DNA of 64,000 bases from Olivibacter jilunii (lineage in GTDB: Bacteria; Bacteroidota; Bacteroidia; Sphingobacteriales; Sphingobacteriaceae): the NCBI RefSeq assembly GCF_900607235.1, contig NZ_LR027850.1:388043-452042 (forward strand), in the 5' to 3' direction. The position numbers and the translations under genes were made by a program. Positions 52,762-61,868 of this stretch are shown piece after piece (the first letter of the stretch is position 1; every line of letters starts with the position of its first letter). Under the pieces are notes generated by a model. The model made no database searches. It saw nothing but the letters and a program-made list of their open reading frames with translations, and was not told the DNA's origin.

Positions 52762-54089
52762 AATGTCTCAATCAGGCGGGGTTAAAAACCGTATTATTTA
52801 TTGATGTGCCGAACGTTGAACAGTTGGCACGCTATCCCGGGATACAGGCTATTGGTGTTGCCGGCATGACGCGAACCATGGATCCGGTGGCTATGGGAAA
52901 CGAGTTGTCGCAAGCCTTTGCTGCTTTAAAAGCATTGGGAGTTCGACATGTGCATTACAAAGTTTGTTCAACCTTCGACTCCTCGCCGCAAATAGGGAGT
53001 ATCGGTACGGCCGCAGAAGTTGGGATCAGTGTCTTTAATCCCCGCCTTGTTCCCTTATTGGTGGCTGCCCCGCCTTTGGGAAGATTTTGTTTATTCGGTA
53101 ACCTTTTTGCCAAAATGGGAATCGGTAGTCGAGGCGATATTTATCGCCTGGATCGCCACCCTGCTATCAGTTACCATCCCGTTACACCCATGCAAGAGGC
53201 GGATTTGCGTTTGCATTTATCCAAACAAACGGAATTACCCATTGGCTTGGTGGACATTTTATCGGTTCACCAGGGGGTGGAGGAAATTAGGATAAAAACG
53301 CAGGCATGCTTAGACCTGGGAATTCCGATGGTGCTTTTTGATGCTCTTCATCTTTCGGATTTAATGCCGATCGCCGAGGTGCTGGATGCATACGGCACAC
53401 TGGAGAAACCCCTGTTTTCAATAGGATCTTCAGGCGTAGAAATGGCTTTCGGTATGTATTGGAAGACCAGGGGGGTGGCGAAACAAACGGTGGATTGGCC
53501 AGCTTTAAACCGTGTCGGAAAGCTTTTGGTACTTTCGGGCAGTTGCTCGCCTGTAACGGCGAAGCAAATCGAGTATGCGCTTCTTCATGGTTTTCGGGCA
53601 GTCGCTGTTCCTGCTTCTGCTGTTGATCCCGCTGCCGATTTACAAACGCTTATGCGCAGCTGTATAGAACAAACGCTTGCTTTTATGGAAGCGGGCTTTC
53701 CCGTAATTCTGCATACCAGTTTAGGTCAAGAGGATGAACGAATTGCGGAAACGCGTGAATTGCTGCGTCAAAAAGGATATGCCGAAACGGAGATAAGTGC
53801 ACAAACAGCCCGCATTCACGGGCAAGTGTTAGGTGAAATTGCTCGCTATATTGCAAGGACTACTGATTTGGGACGTCTTGGCGTAGCAGGAGGCGATACC
53901 TCAAGCCTCATTGCGCGTGCTTTAGGAATAGAAGCAGTAGAGATGATTGCTCCGTTTTCACCCGGTGCACCTTTATGCCGGGCCTTCGCACCTAACACAC
54001 CCTTGGATGGAATAGAAATTAATTTCAAGGGAGGACAAGTAGGGGATGAACATTATTTTATTAAGCTATGGGGCGCGAACGCTTCTTAA
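52686..54089 (+). CDS. Four-carbon acid sugar kinase family (DUF1537), candidate 3-oxo-isoapionate kinase (OiaK-type)
   Basis: A 467-residue kinase. N-terminal sugar-binding domain (~10-235) opens with AYYGDDFTGSTDALECL; C-terminal nucleotide-binding domain (~260-467) ends with RLGVAGGDTSSLIARALGI and PGAPLCR. The start ATG 52686 lies 76 bases inside the RuBisCO-like gene; ATG 52701 is also possible. DUF1537 kinases phosphorylate C4 acids and oxo-sugar acids; next to a RuBisCO-like protein the OiaK function (3-oxo-isoapionate to its 4-phosphate) is the best candidate. No ApnO or ApnL is in this window. Confidence 0.87.
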   Translation: MDMDAMQAPFFAYYGDDFTGSTDALECLNQAGLKTVLFIDVPNVEQLARYPGIQAIGVAGMTRTMDPVAMGNELSQAFAALKALGVRHVHYKVCSTFDSSPQIGSIGTAAEVGISVFNPRLVPLLVAAPPLGRFCLFGNLFAKMGIGSRGDIYRLDRHPAISYHPVTPMQEADLRLHLSKQTELPIGLVDILSVHQGVEEIRIKTQACLDLGIPMVLFDALHLSDLMPIAEVLDAYGTLEKPLFSIGSSGVEMAFGMYWKTRGVAKQTVDWPALNRVGKLLVLSGSCSPVTAKQIEYALLHGFRAVAVPASAVDPAADLQTLMRSCIEQTLAFMEAGFPVILHTSLGQEDERIAETRELLRQKGYAETEISAQTARIHGQVLGEIARYIARTTDLGRLGVAGGDTSSLIARALGIEAVEMIAPFSPGAPLCRAFAPNTPLDGIEINFKGGQVGDEHYFIKLWGANAS

Positions 54090-54101
54090 ATATTTTATGA
54101 T

Positions 54102-54764
54102 ATGATACCAAAAACTTTAGGACTTATTCATACGTCGGCTACGTTGATTCCGGTATTTCAGCAACTATGCCAGCAATATTTGCCGGGCGTAAATCTCTTC
54201 AATATTGTAGATGATAGTTTGGTGAAGAATATTATTGCACGAGGCGGTAAACTTACGCCGTCCATCTCCAAGCGGGTGGCAGATTATGTCGCCTCAGCGG
54301 AAGATTCAGGTGCCGATTATATTCTGGTTACTTGCTCGTCCATCGGTGCTGCGGTAGAGGCGGCAGCCGACACTGTCAGGGTGCCGGTACTTAGGGTAGA
54401 TCAACCGATGGCCGACCTGGCTGTACAGAAAGGTAAACGGATAGGTGTTATCGCAACGCTCCGAACTACCCTGGAGCCAACAGCCGACCTGGTGCAACGA
54501 AGAGCTGCCTTGCTAGGAAAGGAAATTGAAATAAATGCACGATTATGTGAGGGCGCATTTGAAGCCTTAATGGGTGGTGATGCCGCTAAACACGATGAAT
54601 TAGTAGCAAAAGCATTGCGTCAACTGACGCAGGAAGTGGATGTTATTCTATTAGCCCAAGCAAGTATGGCACGAGTGGTTGATACATTAGCAGATGAAGA
54701 TAAGGGGGTACCGATCTTAGCCAGTCCTCCTAATGCCATCCAATATATTGCAAACTTAGTCTAA
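54102..54764 (+). CDS. Asp/Glu racemase superfamily protein with a single active-site Cys
   Basis: A 220-residue protein of the Asp/Glu/hydantoin racemase fold. The first active-site Cys 78 is present in YILVTCSSIGAAV, but the second Cys, normally in an LGCT(H/G) loop, is replaced in VILLAQASMARVV. One-Cys members of the superfamily may be isomerases or decarboxylases with other chemistry instead of racemases. Sits 12 bases after the kinase gene and two before the transporter, so it belongs to the same operon and likely acts on the same sugar acid. Confidence 0.8.
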   Translation: MIPKTLGLIHTSATLIPVFQQLCQQYLPGVNLFNIVDDSLVKNIIARGGKLTPSISKRVADYVASAEDSGADYILVTCSSIGAAVEAAADTVRVPVLRVDQPMADLAVQKGKRIGVIATLRTTLEPTADLVQRRAALLGKEIEINARLCEGAFEALMGGDAAKHDELVAKALRQLTQEVDVILLAQASMARVVDTLADEDKGVPILASPPNAIQYIANLV

Positions 54765-54766
54765 GG

Positions 54767-56059
54767 ATGCCCATGATGCATTTACGAAGAGCCTGTTTGG
54801 GAGTAAGTGGCATTGCCGCCCTTCTCCTATTACTTGGGATTGTGTTGCAAAACGAAGCCATCTGGCAACCTGCTGCGGTTTGTACCGCCTTGGGCCTAGC
54901 GGTGGGTATCGGAAGCATCGATATACTGAGAAATTACCAATACACAGCCTGGATTATTGTTGCAGTCGTTTCGGCCATGATTTATCCACGAGCTTTTATG
55001 CAATGGGGTGAAGTGGATTTGAGGAATAAATGGTTAATCCTAATCATTATACAGCTCGTTATGTTCGGTATGGGAATACAAATGAGCATTCGTGATTTTT
55101 CGGGTCTAGGTAGTACGGGCAGAGGAGTTTTGATTGGCTTAATCTGCCATTTTTCGGTGATGCCTTTGGTTGGGTATTTATTGACACGTTTGTTCCCTTT
55201 TGATGACGAAATCGCTGCCGGCATTATTCTCATAGGCTCTTGTTCGAGCGGTTTGGCTTCCAACGTGATGGTATACCTGGCGCGGGCAAACTTGGTTTTA
55301 TCGGTAACGGTTACGGCGATGGCCACGCTGGCGGCACCTTTTTTAACGCCTTTGCTGATGCGTTTGCTGGCAGGGACATTGATTGAAGTGAAATTTTTGC
55401 CGATGATGCTGGAAATTATACAGATCGTCATCGTGCCTATAGGAGCGGCCCTGTTACATGATTACCTCAAAACGGCCAAGCCCGCACGAAAGAAGCTTGT
55501 GGTCGTCATCGGACTCGTCTGCGCCGGTTGGCTCTTCTCGCAGGTGCTATTTTTATGGGATTTATTAGCCTCGCATTTCTCGGTGCCGGCCGGCCAATCT
55601 TTGACTGTCCTGAACTTTTTTACGGGGGCATTTATTGTGGGCGGACTATATCACCTTCTTTATCTCCGCTTTAAGCGTATTGATCAGTTAGTGCCCTATG
55701 TATCGATGTTTGGCATTGTTTATTTCACCACGGTAACTACCGCTGCCGGCAGGGAGCATCTGTTACAAGTGGGGCTGCTCTTATTTTTGGCTTCGGTTTT
55801 GCATAATGGTGCTGGTTACTTCTTCGGTTACTGGCTTGCCCGCCTTTTTAAATTAGATAAAAATTCCGCCCGCACCATTGCTTTTGAAGTAGGTTTACAA
55901 AATGGTGGGATGGCATCGGGCTTAGCAGGAAGTATGGGTAAATTGGCAACCGTAGGTTTAGCCGCTGCTGTATTCAGTCCATGGATGAATATTTCCGGAT
56001 CTTTATTGGCTAATTATTGGCGGAAAAGACCGGTCATTGATGAGAACGAAGAGAAGTAA
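54767..56059 (+). CDS. Bile-acid:sodium symporter (BASS) family transporter
   Basis: A 430-residue inner-membrane protein. Unlike most BASS proteins (~320 residues), it has an extra N-terminal pair of TMs (~10-30 and ~32-50) before the core. The core shows GIQMSIRDFSGL, LIGSCSSGLASNVMVYLARANLVLSVTVTAMAT (the sodium-site helix crossing, in parts) and AFEVGLQNGGMASGLA. Such transporters move organic acids with Na+. Two bases after the racemase-like gene, it is the obvious importer for the operon's sugar acid. Confidence 0.85.
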   Translation: MPMMHLRRACLGVSGIAALLLLLGIVLQNEAIWQPAAVCTALGLAVGIGSIDILRNYQYTAWIIVAVVSAMIYPRAFMQWGEVDLRNKWLILIIIQLVMFGMGIQMSIRDFSGLGSTGRGVLIGLICHFSVMPLVGYLLTRLFPFDDEIAAGIILIGSCSSGLASNVMVYLARANLVLSVTVTAMATLAAPFLTPLLMRLLAGTLIEVKFLPMMLEIIQIVIVPIGAALLHDYLKTAKPARKKLVVVIGLVCAGWLFSQVLFLWDLLASHFSVPAGQSLTVLNFFTGAFIVGGLYHLLYLRFKRIDQLVPYVSMFGIVYFTTVTTAAGREHLLQVGLLLFLASVLHNGAGYFFGYWLARLFKLDKNSARTIAFEVGLQNGGMASGLAGSMGKLATVGLAAAVFSPWMNISGSLLANYWRKRPVIDENEEK

Positions 56060-56133
56060 ATACCGCTAATTTCTTTTATGCAAAACTTTTAGCAAGAATC
56101 GGAGGTTTCTATTGGGAACAGCAAGGTGTGGCT

Positions 56134-57027
56134 ATGACGGCTTTCTTTAACCCCATTATTAAACATAAATATACAGCTGATCCAACAGTTATAAGTTACG
56201 GTGATCGCGTCTACCTCTACACCGGGCATGATGATCCGCCTCCTGGAGTTGATGATTATGTGATGAACGATTGGTGCTGTTTTTCTTCGAACGACTTAAT
56301 GAATTGGGAAGAGCATCCGACTCCACTAAAGGCGACCGATTTTTCCTGGGCTTCGGGTGATGCCTTCGCGTCTAATGTGGTGTGTCGTGATCACATTTTT
56401 TACTGGTATGTAGCCGTTTCCCATCGATCAATTTTCGGAAAAGCAATCGGTGTAGCGGTGTCCAATAGGCCAACAGGTCCATTTACCGATGCTAAAGGGT
56501 CGGCGCTGATTACCGGCGATATGTTACCCTGTCCCACAACGGAAAAGGCAAACCTGGATCCGAGTGTGGTCATCGATGACATCGGACAAGCTTATTTATT
56601 TTGGGGAAATACGACCTGTTATTACGCGAAGTTGAAGGCGAATATGATCGAGTTGGACAGTGACATCCAAGTGGTGAATGTCCCCGCATTTGGGGAAGGG
56701 GCACACGTCCTTAAGCGGAATGGATGGTATTACTTGATGTATGGTTATGGTTTTCCGGAAGACATAGCCTATGCCATGAGCCCCACCGTGCATGGGCCGT
56801 GGGATTTCAAAGGAGTTATCAATAAGATGCCCTATAACTGTGAAACGAATCGTGCGGCGACACTTGATTTTCAAGGAAAATCTTATTTTTTTTATCATAA
56901 TGGAGCTTTAGAAGGAGGAGGCAGTCACAGACGGTCGGTCTGCCTCGACCTCCTTTCCTACAGGCCCGATGGCACCATCGAGCCGATTATCGTGACCCGA
57001 GAAGGAATAACAGCCGATGAGGGTTGA
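56134..57027 (+). CDS. Glycoside hydrolase family 43 protein, no signal peptide
   Basis: About 297 residues from ATG 56134 (GTG 56128 possible). Five-bladed propeller opening NPIIKHKYTADPTVI with the general base Asp, LDPSVVIDD with the pKa-tuning Asp, and FGEGAHVLKRNGWYYLMY with the general acid Glu: the full GH43 set. No signal peptide, so it should cut small oligosaccharides in the cytoplasm, e.g. arabinosides or xylosides. It begins about 75 bases after the BASS transporter and probably belongs to the same operon. Confidence 0.9.
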   Translation: MTAFFNPIIKHKYTADPTVISYGDRVYLYTGHDDPPPGVDDYVMNDWCCFSSNDLMNWEEHPTPLKATDFSWASGDAFASNVVCRDHIFYWYVAVSHRSIFGKAIGVAVSNRPTGPFTDAKGSALITGDMLPCPTTEKANLDPSVVIDDIGQAYLFWGNTTCYYAKLKANMIELDSDIQVVNVPAFGEGAHVLKRNGWYYLMYGYGFPEDIAYAMSPTVHGPWDFKGVINKMPYNCETNRAATLDFQGKSYFFYHNGALEGGGSHRRSVCLDLLSYRPDGTIEPIIVTREGITADEG

Positions 57028-57034
57028 TCTGACT

Positions 57035-58405
57035 TTACTTGGCACCGTCTATTGCTGACTTTTCTACTTTTCGAGCTGCAGGTGTTTTAAACTGTGCATG
57101 CTCAATTTTTAGTACAATTGGATTGGGCCATTGGTTGTTGGTGTAGAAACGTTGCCCATTGACAGCACTCACAGCGAGGCCGGCCGGGCTTGTGCTAGCT
57201 ATTGTTTTTGCTGATAACCCTTCTTGGTACTCAACTAGCTCACTTTTGTAACCCAGTATACTCACTTTGGTCTGTTCACTTCCGATGATATAGGGAAGTA
57301 AGAAGTTTCTCCGGGCGCCATAGGCCCAATCGGATGGCTCTTCACGTGTAACGAATGCGTAAATAGTCTCGTCATTATTTGCTTGAGTAAACCAGATGTC
57401 GCCATCACGTATAGTTGGCAAGGGCTTGACCTCATAAATTGATTCTCTGTTGGCAAAGTTCCATAAGGCAATTTCACGAAGCAGGTTCTCTTGTTCTGTT
57501 TGCATGGATCCATTTGGTTTAGGGCCTACATTTAATAGAAAATTACCACCTTTCGCCCGAATTTCAATCAACATGTTGATAATCTCCGTACCGCTTTTAT
57601 GTGGATCATTGGTGGCTTTGTATTGCCAGTCGGTGCCCATCGTATAACAGGCTTCCCAAGGACGAGGTAAGGGAGCGTCAGGAATATGCTGTTCAGGTGT
57701 TTTCATCAGATCGCGCGTAATCACCAGATCAGGATTGATACTCCAGGCATATTCGCGAAGTCCATCTCCCGGGCCGTCGATGAAAAGGATATCGATATTT
57801 CCATAATGGGTTAGCAATTCCTTCAACTGCGCTTTATCATAGTCAAATAAGGCTTTGTTATTTGCCGGATAATGCATAGGATGCTGTAAGCGACCTAAAG
57901 GAAGTTTCTGGCGATGAAGGAAATAAAAATCTTCCGGCGAAAAATAAATGCCGATAGCGATGCCTTGCTTTCGAAAGGCGTCAATAAGCTGCTTCGTGAT
58001 ATCCCCTTTATAAGGCGTATTCATTACATTAAAGGGCGTTGTCTTGGTATCAAACATACAGAAACCGGCATGATGCTTTGCGGTAAATACTACATATCTC
58101 ATGCCTGCCAATTTGGCCATCATCGCCCATTCGTCGGGATTAAACTCCTTCGGGTTGAAAAAATGAGGAAGCTCTTCGATGTAGCGATTCACATAATCGT
58201 CCGATGCACCGGCTAGGGAGTGACTAATAACACCACCCAAGGAGACGTCTACGTTCCAATGAATAAACATACCGAAGGCTAAATCCTGAAACCAGGCAAC
58301 TCGCTCCGGCTTGTTGTCTTTCTGTTGGGCATTCGCGCATAAGAGGATATGAAAAATCGCAAAAGATAGATAGAAACATTTGAGGCGAAGTTTTGAAAAT
58401 AGCAT
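57035..58405 (-). CDS. Glycoside hydrolase family 29 alpha-L-fucosidase, secreted
   Basis: A 456-residue enzyme with a Sec signal cleaved near ANA-QQ (residue ~26). TIM-barrel signature: RYVVFTAKHHAGFCMFDT (~104-120), the catalytic nucleophile Asp 210 in NIDILFIDGPGD, and GGNFLLNVGPKPNG (~280). Cleaves alpha-L-fucose from glycans in the periplasm. It converges on the GH43 gene across seven bases; its promoter faces the response-regulator gene. Confidence 0.93.
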   Translation of the reverse strand: MLFSKLRLKCFYLSFAIFHILLCANAQQKDNKPERVAWFQDLAFGMFIHWNVDVSLGGVISHSLAGASDDYVNRYIEELPHFFNPKEFNPDEWAMMAKLAGMRYVVFTAKHHAGFCMFDTKTTPFNVMNTPYKGDITKQLIDAFRKQGIAIGIYFSPEDFYFLHRQKLPLGRLQHPMHYPANNKALFDYDKAQLKELLTHYGNIDILFIDGPGDGLREYAWSINPDLVITRDLMKTPEQHIPDAPLPRPWEACYTMGTDWQYKATNDPHKSGTEIINMLIEIRAKGGNFLLNVGPKPNGSMQTEQENLLREIALWNFANRESIYEVKPLPTIRDGDIWFTQANNDETIYAFVTREEPSDWAYGARRNFLLPYIIGSEQTKVSILGYKSELVEYQEGLSAKTIASTSPAGLAVSAVNGQRFYTNNQWPNPIVLKIEHAQFKTPAARKVEKSAIDGAK

Positions 58406-58688
58406 CGTGTAGCGTTTTAAGATCCCGGTTTATCTTCAGAAACTAAATTAGCAAAACTTACGACTTTTTCTATAGGAATATAGAATTACTTTTTTAGGTA
58501 TACAAACATTGGTTGGGGGAGATCATTACCTACAGCTAATTTTTTTTCGTGTAAGCTAAAACAATACGGATTTCTTCTTGTTTTTGAAAACATGAGCGTT
58601 AAGCATGTTCTTATTATTGTCTAACCTGATGAATAAGAGCCAACCCGTTCTAAGAATGAAGTCAAAAGATACTAATCAGTTTACATAC

Positions 58689-59045
58689 ATGAAACAAATA
58701 ATCGTTGTAGAAGATGACAAAGATATAAGAGAATTAGTGGAATATCTATTGGTTAATGAACAATTTGATGTGAAAAGTTGTGCAAATGTAAAAGAGTTTA
58801 GGCAACGTATACAAGGTAATAAACCGAACCTCATTTTGCTAGATATCATGTTGCCGGATGGGAATGGTGTCGATCTTTGTCGAGAGCTCTATCGGGATGA
58901 AAAAACGAAGGACATTCCAGTCGTACTCATGTCAGCACACGGTAGGCGCAATTTAGTTGAAACGGAGCATTGTGTGCGCGATTTTATCGAAAAACCTTTC
59001 GATATCGACCATTTCATTAATACCATTAATCACTACAGTGTGTAA
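58689..59045 (+). CDS. Stand-alone receiver-domain response regulator
   Basis: A 118-residue CheY-like protein from ATG 58689 (MKQIIVVEDDKDIREL). Acidic pair ED at 8-9, phosphoacceptor Asp 52 in LILLDIMLPDGNG, then VVLMSAH and FIEKPFDID with the conserved Lys. No output domain. A close relative is at 62862. It could be the phosphate acceptor of the stressosome kinase (31036) or the phytochrome-linked kinase (44160). Confidence 0.93.
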   Translation: MKQIIVVEDDKDIRELVEYLLVNEQFDVKSCANVKEFRQRIQGNKPNLILLDIMLPDGNGVDLCRELYRDEKTKDIPVVLMSAHGRRNLVETEHCVRDFIEKPFDIDHFINTINHYSV

Positions 59046-59159
59046 TTGACTTTAAACAATTCCACGGTTTTTCCCAAGTCATTTTTTTTAAAGAAAGAAA
59101 CTACAATGACTATTATTTTGTTACTATGACAGTATTTAATTGTTAGTTAAATTTGAAAC

Positions 59160-59774
59160 ATGAAGATTGCTGTCGTAGATTATAATCCGATCCATCGGGA
59201 AGGCGTAAAAAAGACCCTCGAAAAACACGATTTAGACGTTGTATTTGCCGGGCAACACTTGGATGACTTACCGAAGAGCACGGAATTACTGCTTTGTTTT
59301 GTGGATCAGTACGGAAATCAACGATGGCAAAATTGCATTCAGCAAGCGGTTGCCTCCGGATTGAAAGTAATAGTTTATGATATTGCTTCGAACCTACAAA
59401 GACCAGCCCTGTTTAAAAAACTAGGTGCGCATGGTTATCTTTCCAGTACGTTTAATTTAGATGATTTTCCGCAGGTTTTAAGGGTTGTTAAAAAAAACAA
59501 CTTTTTTATCGATCCATCTTTACCCTTTTTGTTTTTTGAACGTTTGGCACCTTACGAAAATTATTTGGATGCATTTAATCCTAACGTTGCCTTAACCGAT
59601 CAGGAAAATGAGGTACTGGATCTATTAATCGAGGGTTATACTACAAAGGAAATCTCGAAACGTTTAACAAGCAATAAAAGATTGATCGATGAGACAAAAG
59701 AAAAAATTTTTGCGAAGATAGGTGCTGTAGACAACTTGAGCCTGATATTGTATCGCATTTGTAGCCGGCTTTAG
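59160..59774 (+). CDS. LuxR-type regulator with degenerate receiver
   Basis: A 204-residue protein. The receiver-like half (~1-115) lacks the usual acidic pair (VVDYNP instead of VDDHP) and the phosphoacceptor strand reads LLCFVDQYG, so phosphorylation is doubtful. The C-terminal LuxR/GerE domain (~140-200) with LTDQENEVLDLLIEGYTTKEISKRL is intact. Probably binds DNA in response to some other signal or by dimer control. Overlaps the convergent DUF421 gene by four bases. Confidence 0.85.
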   Translation: MKIAVVDYNPIHREGVKKTLEKHDLDVVFAGQHLDDLPKSTELLLCFVDQYGNQRWQNCIQQAVASGLKVIVYDIASNLQRPALFKKLGAHGYLSSTFNLDDFPQVLRVVKKNNFFIDPSLPFLFFERLAPYENYLDAFNPNVALTDQENEVLDLLIEGYTTKEISKRLTSNKRLIDETKEKIFAKIGAVDNLSLILYRICSRL

Positions 59775-60478
59775 AAAGAACTTTCGCGACTCGGTTTTTC
59801 ACTTCGATAAATGGCTTGCACCCAACTGGACTTCCCGCAATTTTTACAGCTTGTATCTTTGCCCTGATCCAAGCCACAGTAAGCGCAGACGGTTTGATCG
59901 GTAAGCTGAAAGCGATGTAGGTAAGCCGTATCGTTCGCAGGAATAATGGATAAACCGGCGAGGTCGTCTTCATTTTCAATTAAGGTAAAGCTGCCGTTGG
60001 GCTCAATGTAAAGTCTTTTCACCTGACCTAGATGAACGATATGCTCGGAACGCAATTGTGCAAAAACGCGTTCTCGGGTCAATGTAGTGCTTCTTATATT
60101 TTGCAGGCATAGGACTCCGTTTTCAACCAACGTATCGATATTACCTTGACTAATGCGCTCGAATTTTTCGCTCTTACTGGCTCGCTTGGCGATTATACGG
60201 CCAAAAAAAACGACTACGATCGCGATAATAATGGCTGGGAGAATACCTCGTTCCGGTGACTGAATGGGAACCCCAATAGCAGCGGCTAAGGTGACAAGGG
60301 AGGCCTGTTCGGTGCGACTTAACTGGCCTGCCATACGACTGCCGATTAGACGGAAGCCGATCATAAGGATCGCATAAATAACAATGGTGCGGATAACGAT
60401 TTCAATAAAGAAGGCACCTGGGGCCTCTCCTATAAATACTCTCAGCCAGTCGCCAAGTTGAATGTCTTCTTTTTTCAT
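59771..60478 (-). CDS. DUF421 (YetF) membrane protein with C-terminal zinc ribbon, copy 1
   Basis: A 235-residue protein: three TMs in the N-terminal ~90 residues (IVIRTIVIYAILMIGFRLIGSRM, then VTLAAAIGVPIQSPERGILPAI), a soluble YetF C-terminal domain (~95-185, with LTRERVFAQLRSEHIVHLGQVKRLYIE) and an added CAYCG-CKNCG zinc ribbon (~205-220). The zinc ribbon is not part of the standard YetF family. Function unknown. Six bases from a homologue upstream. Confidence 0.85.
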   Translation of the reverse strand: MKKEDIQLGDWLRVFIGEAPGAFFIEIVIRTIVIYAILMIGFRLIGSRMAGQLSRTEQASLVTLAAAIGVPIQSPERGILPAIIIAIVVVFFGRIIAKRASKSEKFERISQGNIDTLVENGVLCLQNIRSTTLTRERVFAQLRSEHIVHLGQVKRLYIEPNGSFTLIENEDDLAGLSIIPANDTAYLHRFQLTDQTVCAYCGLDQGKDTSCKNCGKSSWVQAIYRSEKPSRESSF

Positions 60479-60484
60479 CGGATA

Positions 60485-61162
60485 TTAAATAATGGCTTGG
60501 ATAAATTCGGTAGCTCCACAGTTGGCACAGGGATCTTGTTGGGTCCTACTTACCTTGCCACAGCTGCAGCAAGCGTAATCACCGTCGTTGTATTGTGTAT
60601 CGGATAAGCGCAGGTCATTTAGTGGATAAAGGGATAGGCCCGCTCTTTTACCCTGATGTTGATAAACGCTAAAGAGTCCGCAGGCTTCTAAATAAACGCG
60701 ATCCACTTGCCCTAAATTGAATATTTTCTGATTTCGGAGTTTGGAAAATAATTGCTGCCTGGAGATATTCATTTTTTGCAGCGTTGGTAAATCGATTATT
60801 CCGTCTCTTACGAGTAGGTTTACTTTTCCTTGTATAACATCCTCCGCCTCGTGATTTTTATACGAAAGATAATTAAGGCCCCGTAGAAAAGCGACCGCGA
60901 GCAGCAGTATGATTATCCCTTGTACAATTCCTCGATCGGGGATTTGCATAGGCACAGCCACAATGGCACCCATGGTAATCATCACCGCCATTTCCGCTAT
61001 CGTCAACTGCCCCGTCATGCGTTTTCCTAATAGTTTGAGGACAAGCAATAAGGCCAAATAAATAATAATCGTCCGTATGAACACTTCTAGCATAAAGGCC
61101 GCGGGCGTTTCTCCAAATAGGATACGTTGTATGTCCGTCAATTTTATTTCTTCTTTCTTCAT
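60485..61162 (-). CDS. DUF421 (YetF) membrane protein with C-terminal zinc ribbon, copy 2
   Basis: A 225-residue homologue of the neighbouring gene with the same layout: N-terminal TMs (FIRTIIIYLALLLVLKLLGKRMTGQL, MITMGAIVAVPMQIPDRGIVQG, in parts), the YetF soluble domain (~100-185) and a CCSCG-CANCG zinc ribbon (~200-216). Tandem duplication followed by divergence. Both genes likely form one transcript. Confidence 0.87.
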   Translation of the reverse strand: MKKEEIKLTDIQRILFGETPAAFMLEVFIRTIIIYLALLLVLKLLGKRMTGQLTIAEMAVMITMGAIVAVPMQIPDRGIVQGIIILLLAVAFLRGLNYLSYKNHEAEDVIQGKVNLLVRDGIIDLPTLQKMNISRQQLFSKLRNQKIFNLGQVDRVYLEACGLFSVYQHQGKRAGLSLYPLNDLRLSDTQYNDGDYACCSCGKVSRTQQDPCANCGATEFIQAII

Positions 61163-61423
61163 AGGATCGCGCTTGTGCCCTTGGTTTACCCTCAGAAGAA
61201 ATTCAAAACATTGGCCAAATTACTGCAGTTAGTTGGCAAGCTCATGGTGCGACGGGAGCCAGCGCTCTTACTTTTTAATTGTTTTGATTTATATACAACA
61301 ATGAGGCAAGAAAGCGACAGACATCTACTTTTTGTTGTACCATCGAAATCCATATCCGAAGAGGTTTATACATTGGCGCTGTTACGCAGGTTCTACCCTG
61401 TTAGCAGCATCCGCGTTTGATTT

Positions 61424-61588
61424 TTAGCTCTTTTTATGGTGATGTGGCTGTGAATAGGAGGGTGGATCACTGGCAGGAAAGCTCTGTTCGATCTCATCGT
61501 CTAACTCTTGATCCATTTTCTTCTTCGCCTCTGCCTGTTGCCTTTTTTCTTCGTTTTCAGCGTCGACCGCTTTTTTATCCTTTTTCAT
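61424..61588 (-). CDS. Small acidic/basic protein with SFPASDPPSYS motif
   Basis: A 54-residue protein, too short for usual gene finders. It reads MKKDKKAVDAENEEKRQQAE, then a Lys/Glu-rich helix, and closes with QSFPASDPPSYSQPHHHKKS (in parts). The SFPASDPP(S/A)(Y/W) tail is a recurring motif in small stress-associated proteins of many bacteria. Role unknown. It follows the DUF421 pair on the same strand side, in a gap otherwise without gene. Confidence 0.65.
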   Translation of the reverse strand: MKKDKKAVDAENEEKRQQAEAKKKMDQELDDEIEQSFPASDPPSYSQPHHHKKS

Positions 61589-61868
61589 AACTTAATTTTT
61601 TCCGATAGCAACAATCTGCTACCCTTTAGTAACAAGCTATAAATGATACAGTTTTGGAAAAAGGATAAAGAGCCCGAACAAAAAGTAAAGGATACCTGGA
61701 GACGATGTTAGGCCTTGGAAATCTATTTGACGTCATACGGGCGAAAATAAATTCCACTGATAAGTGGTAGAACAATCGGGTTTGTTTTCTGTTTATTTAA
61801 AGCCGATCTTTTTGAGAAGTGAACGTAGGCATCGGCGGGCTAATCGTGTATGTAGCTTAAAAAAAGAT

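Noticed and set aside
61127-61420. 97-residue plus-strand frame after the DUF421 pair
   Set aside because: First part overlaps the divergent DUF421 start and there is no motif; a shorter start at 61244 is possible but unsupported.
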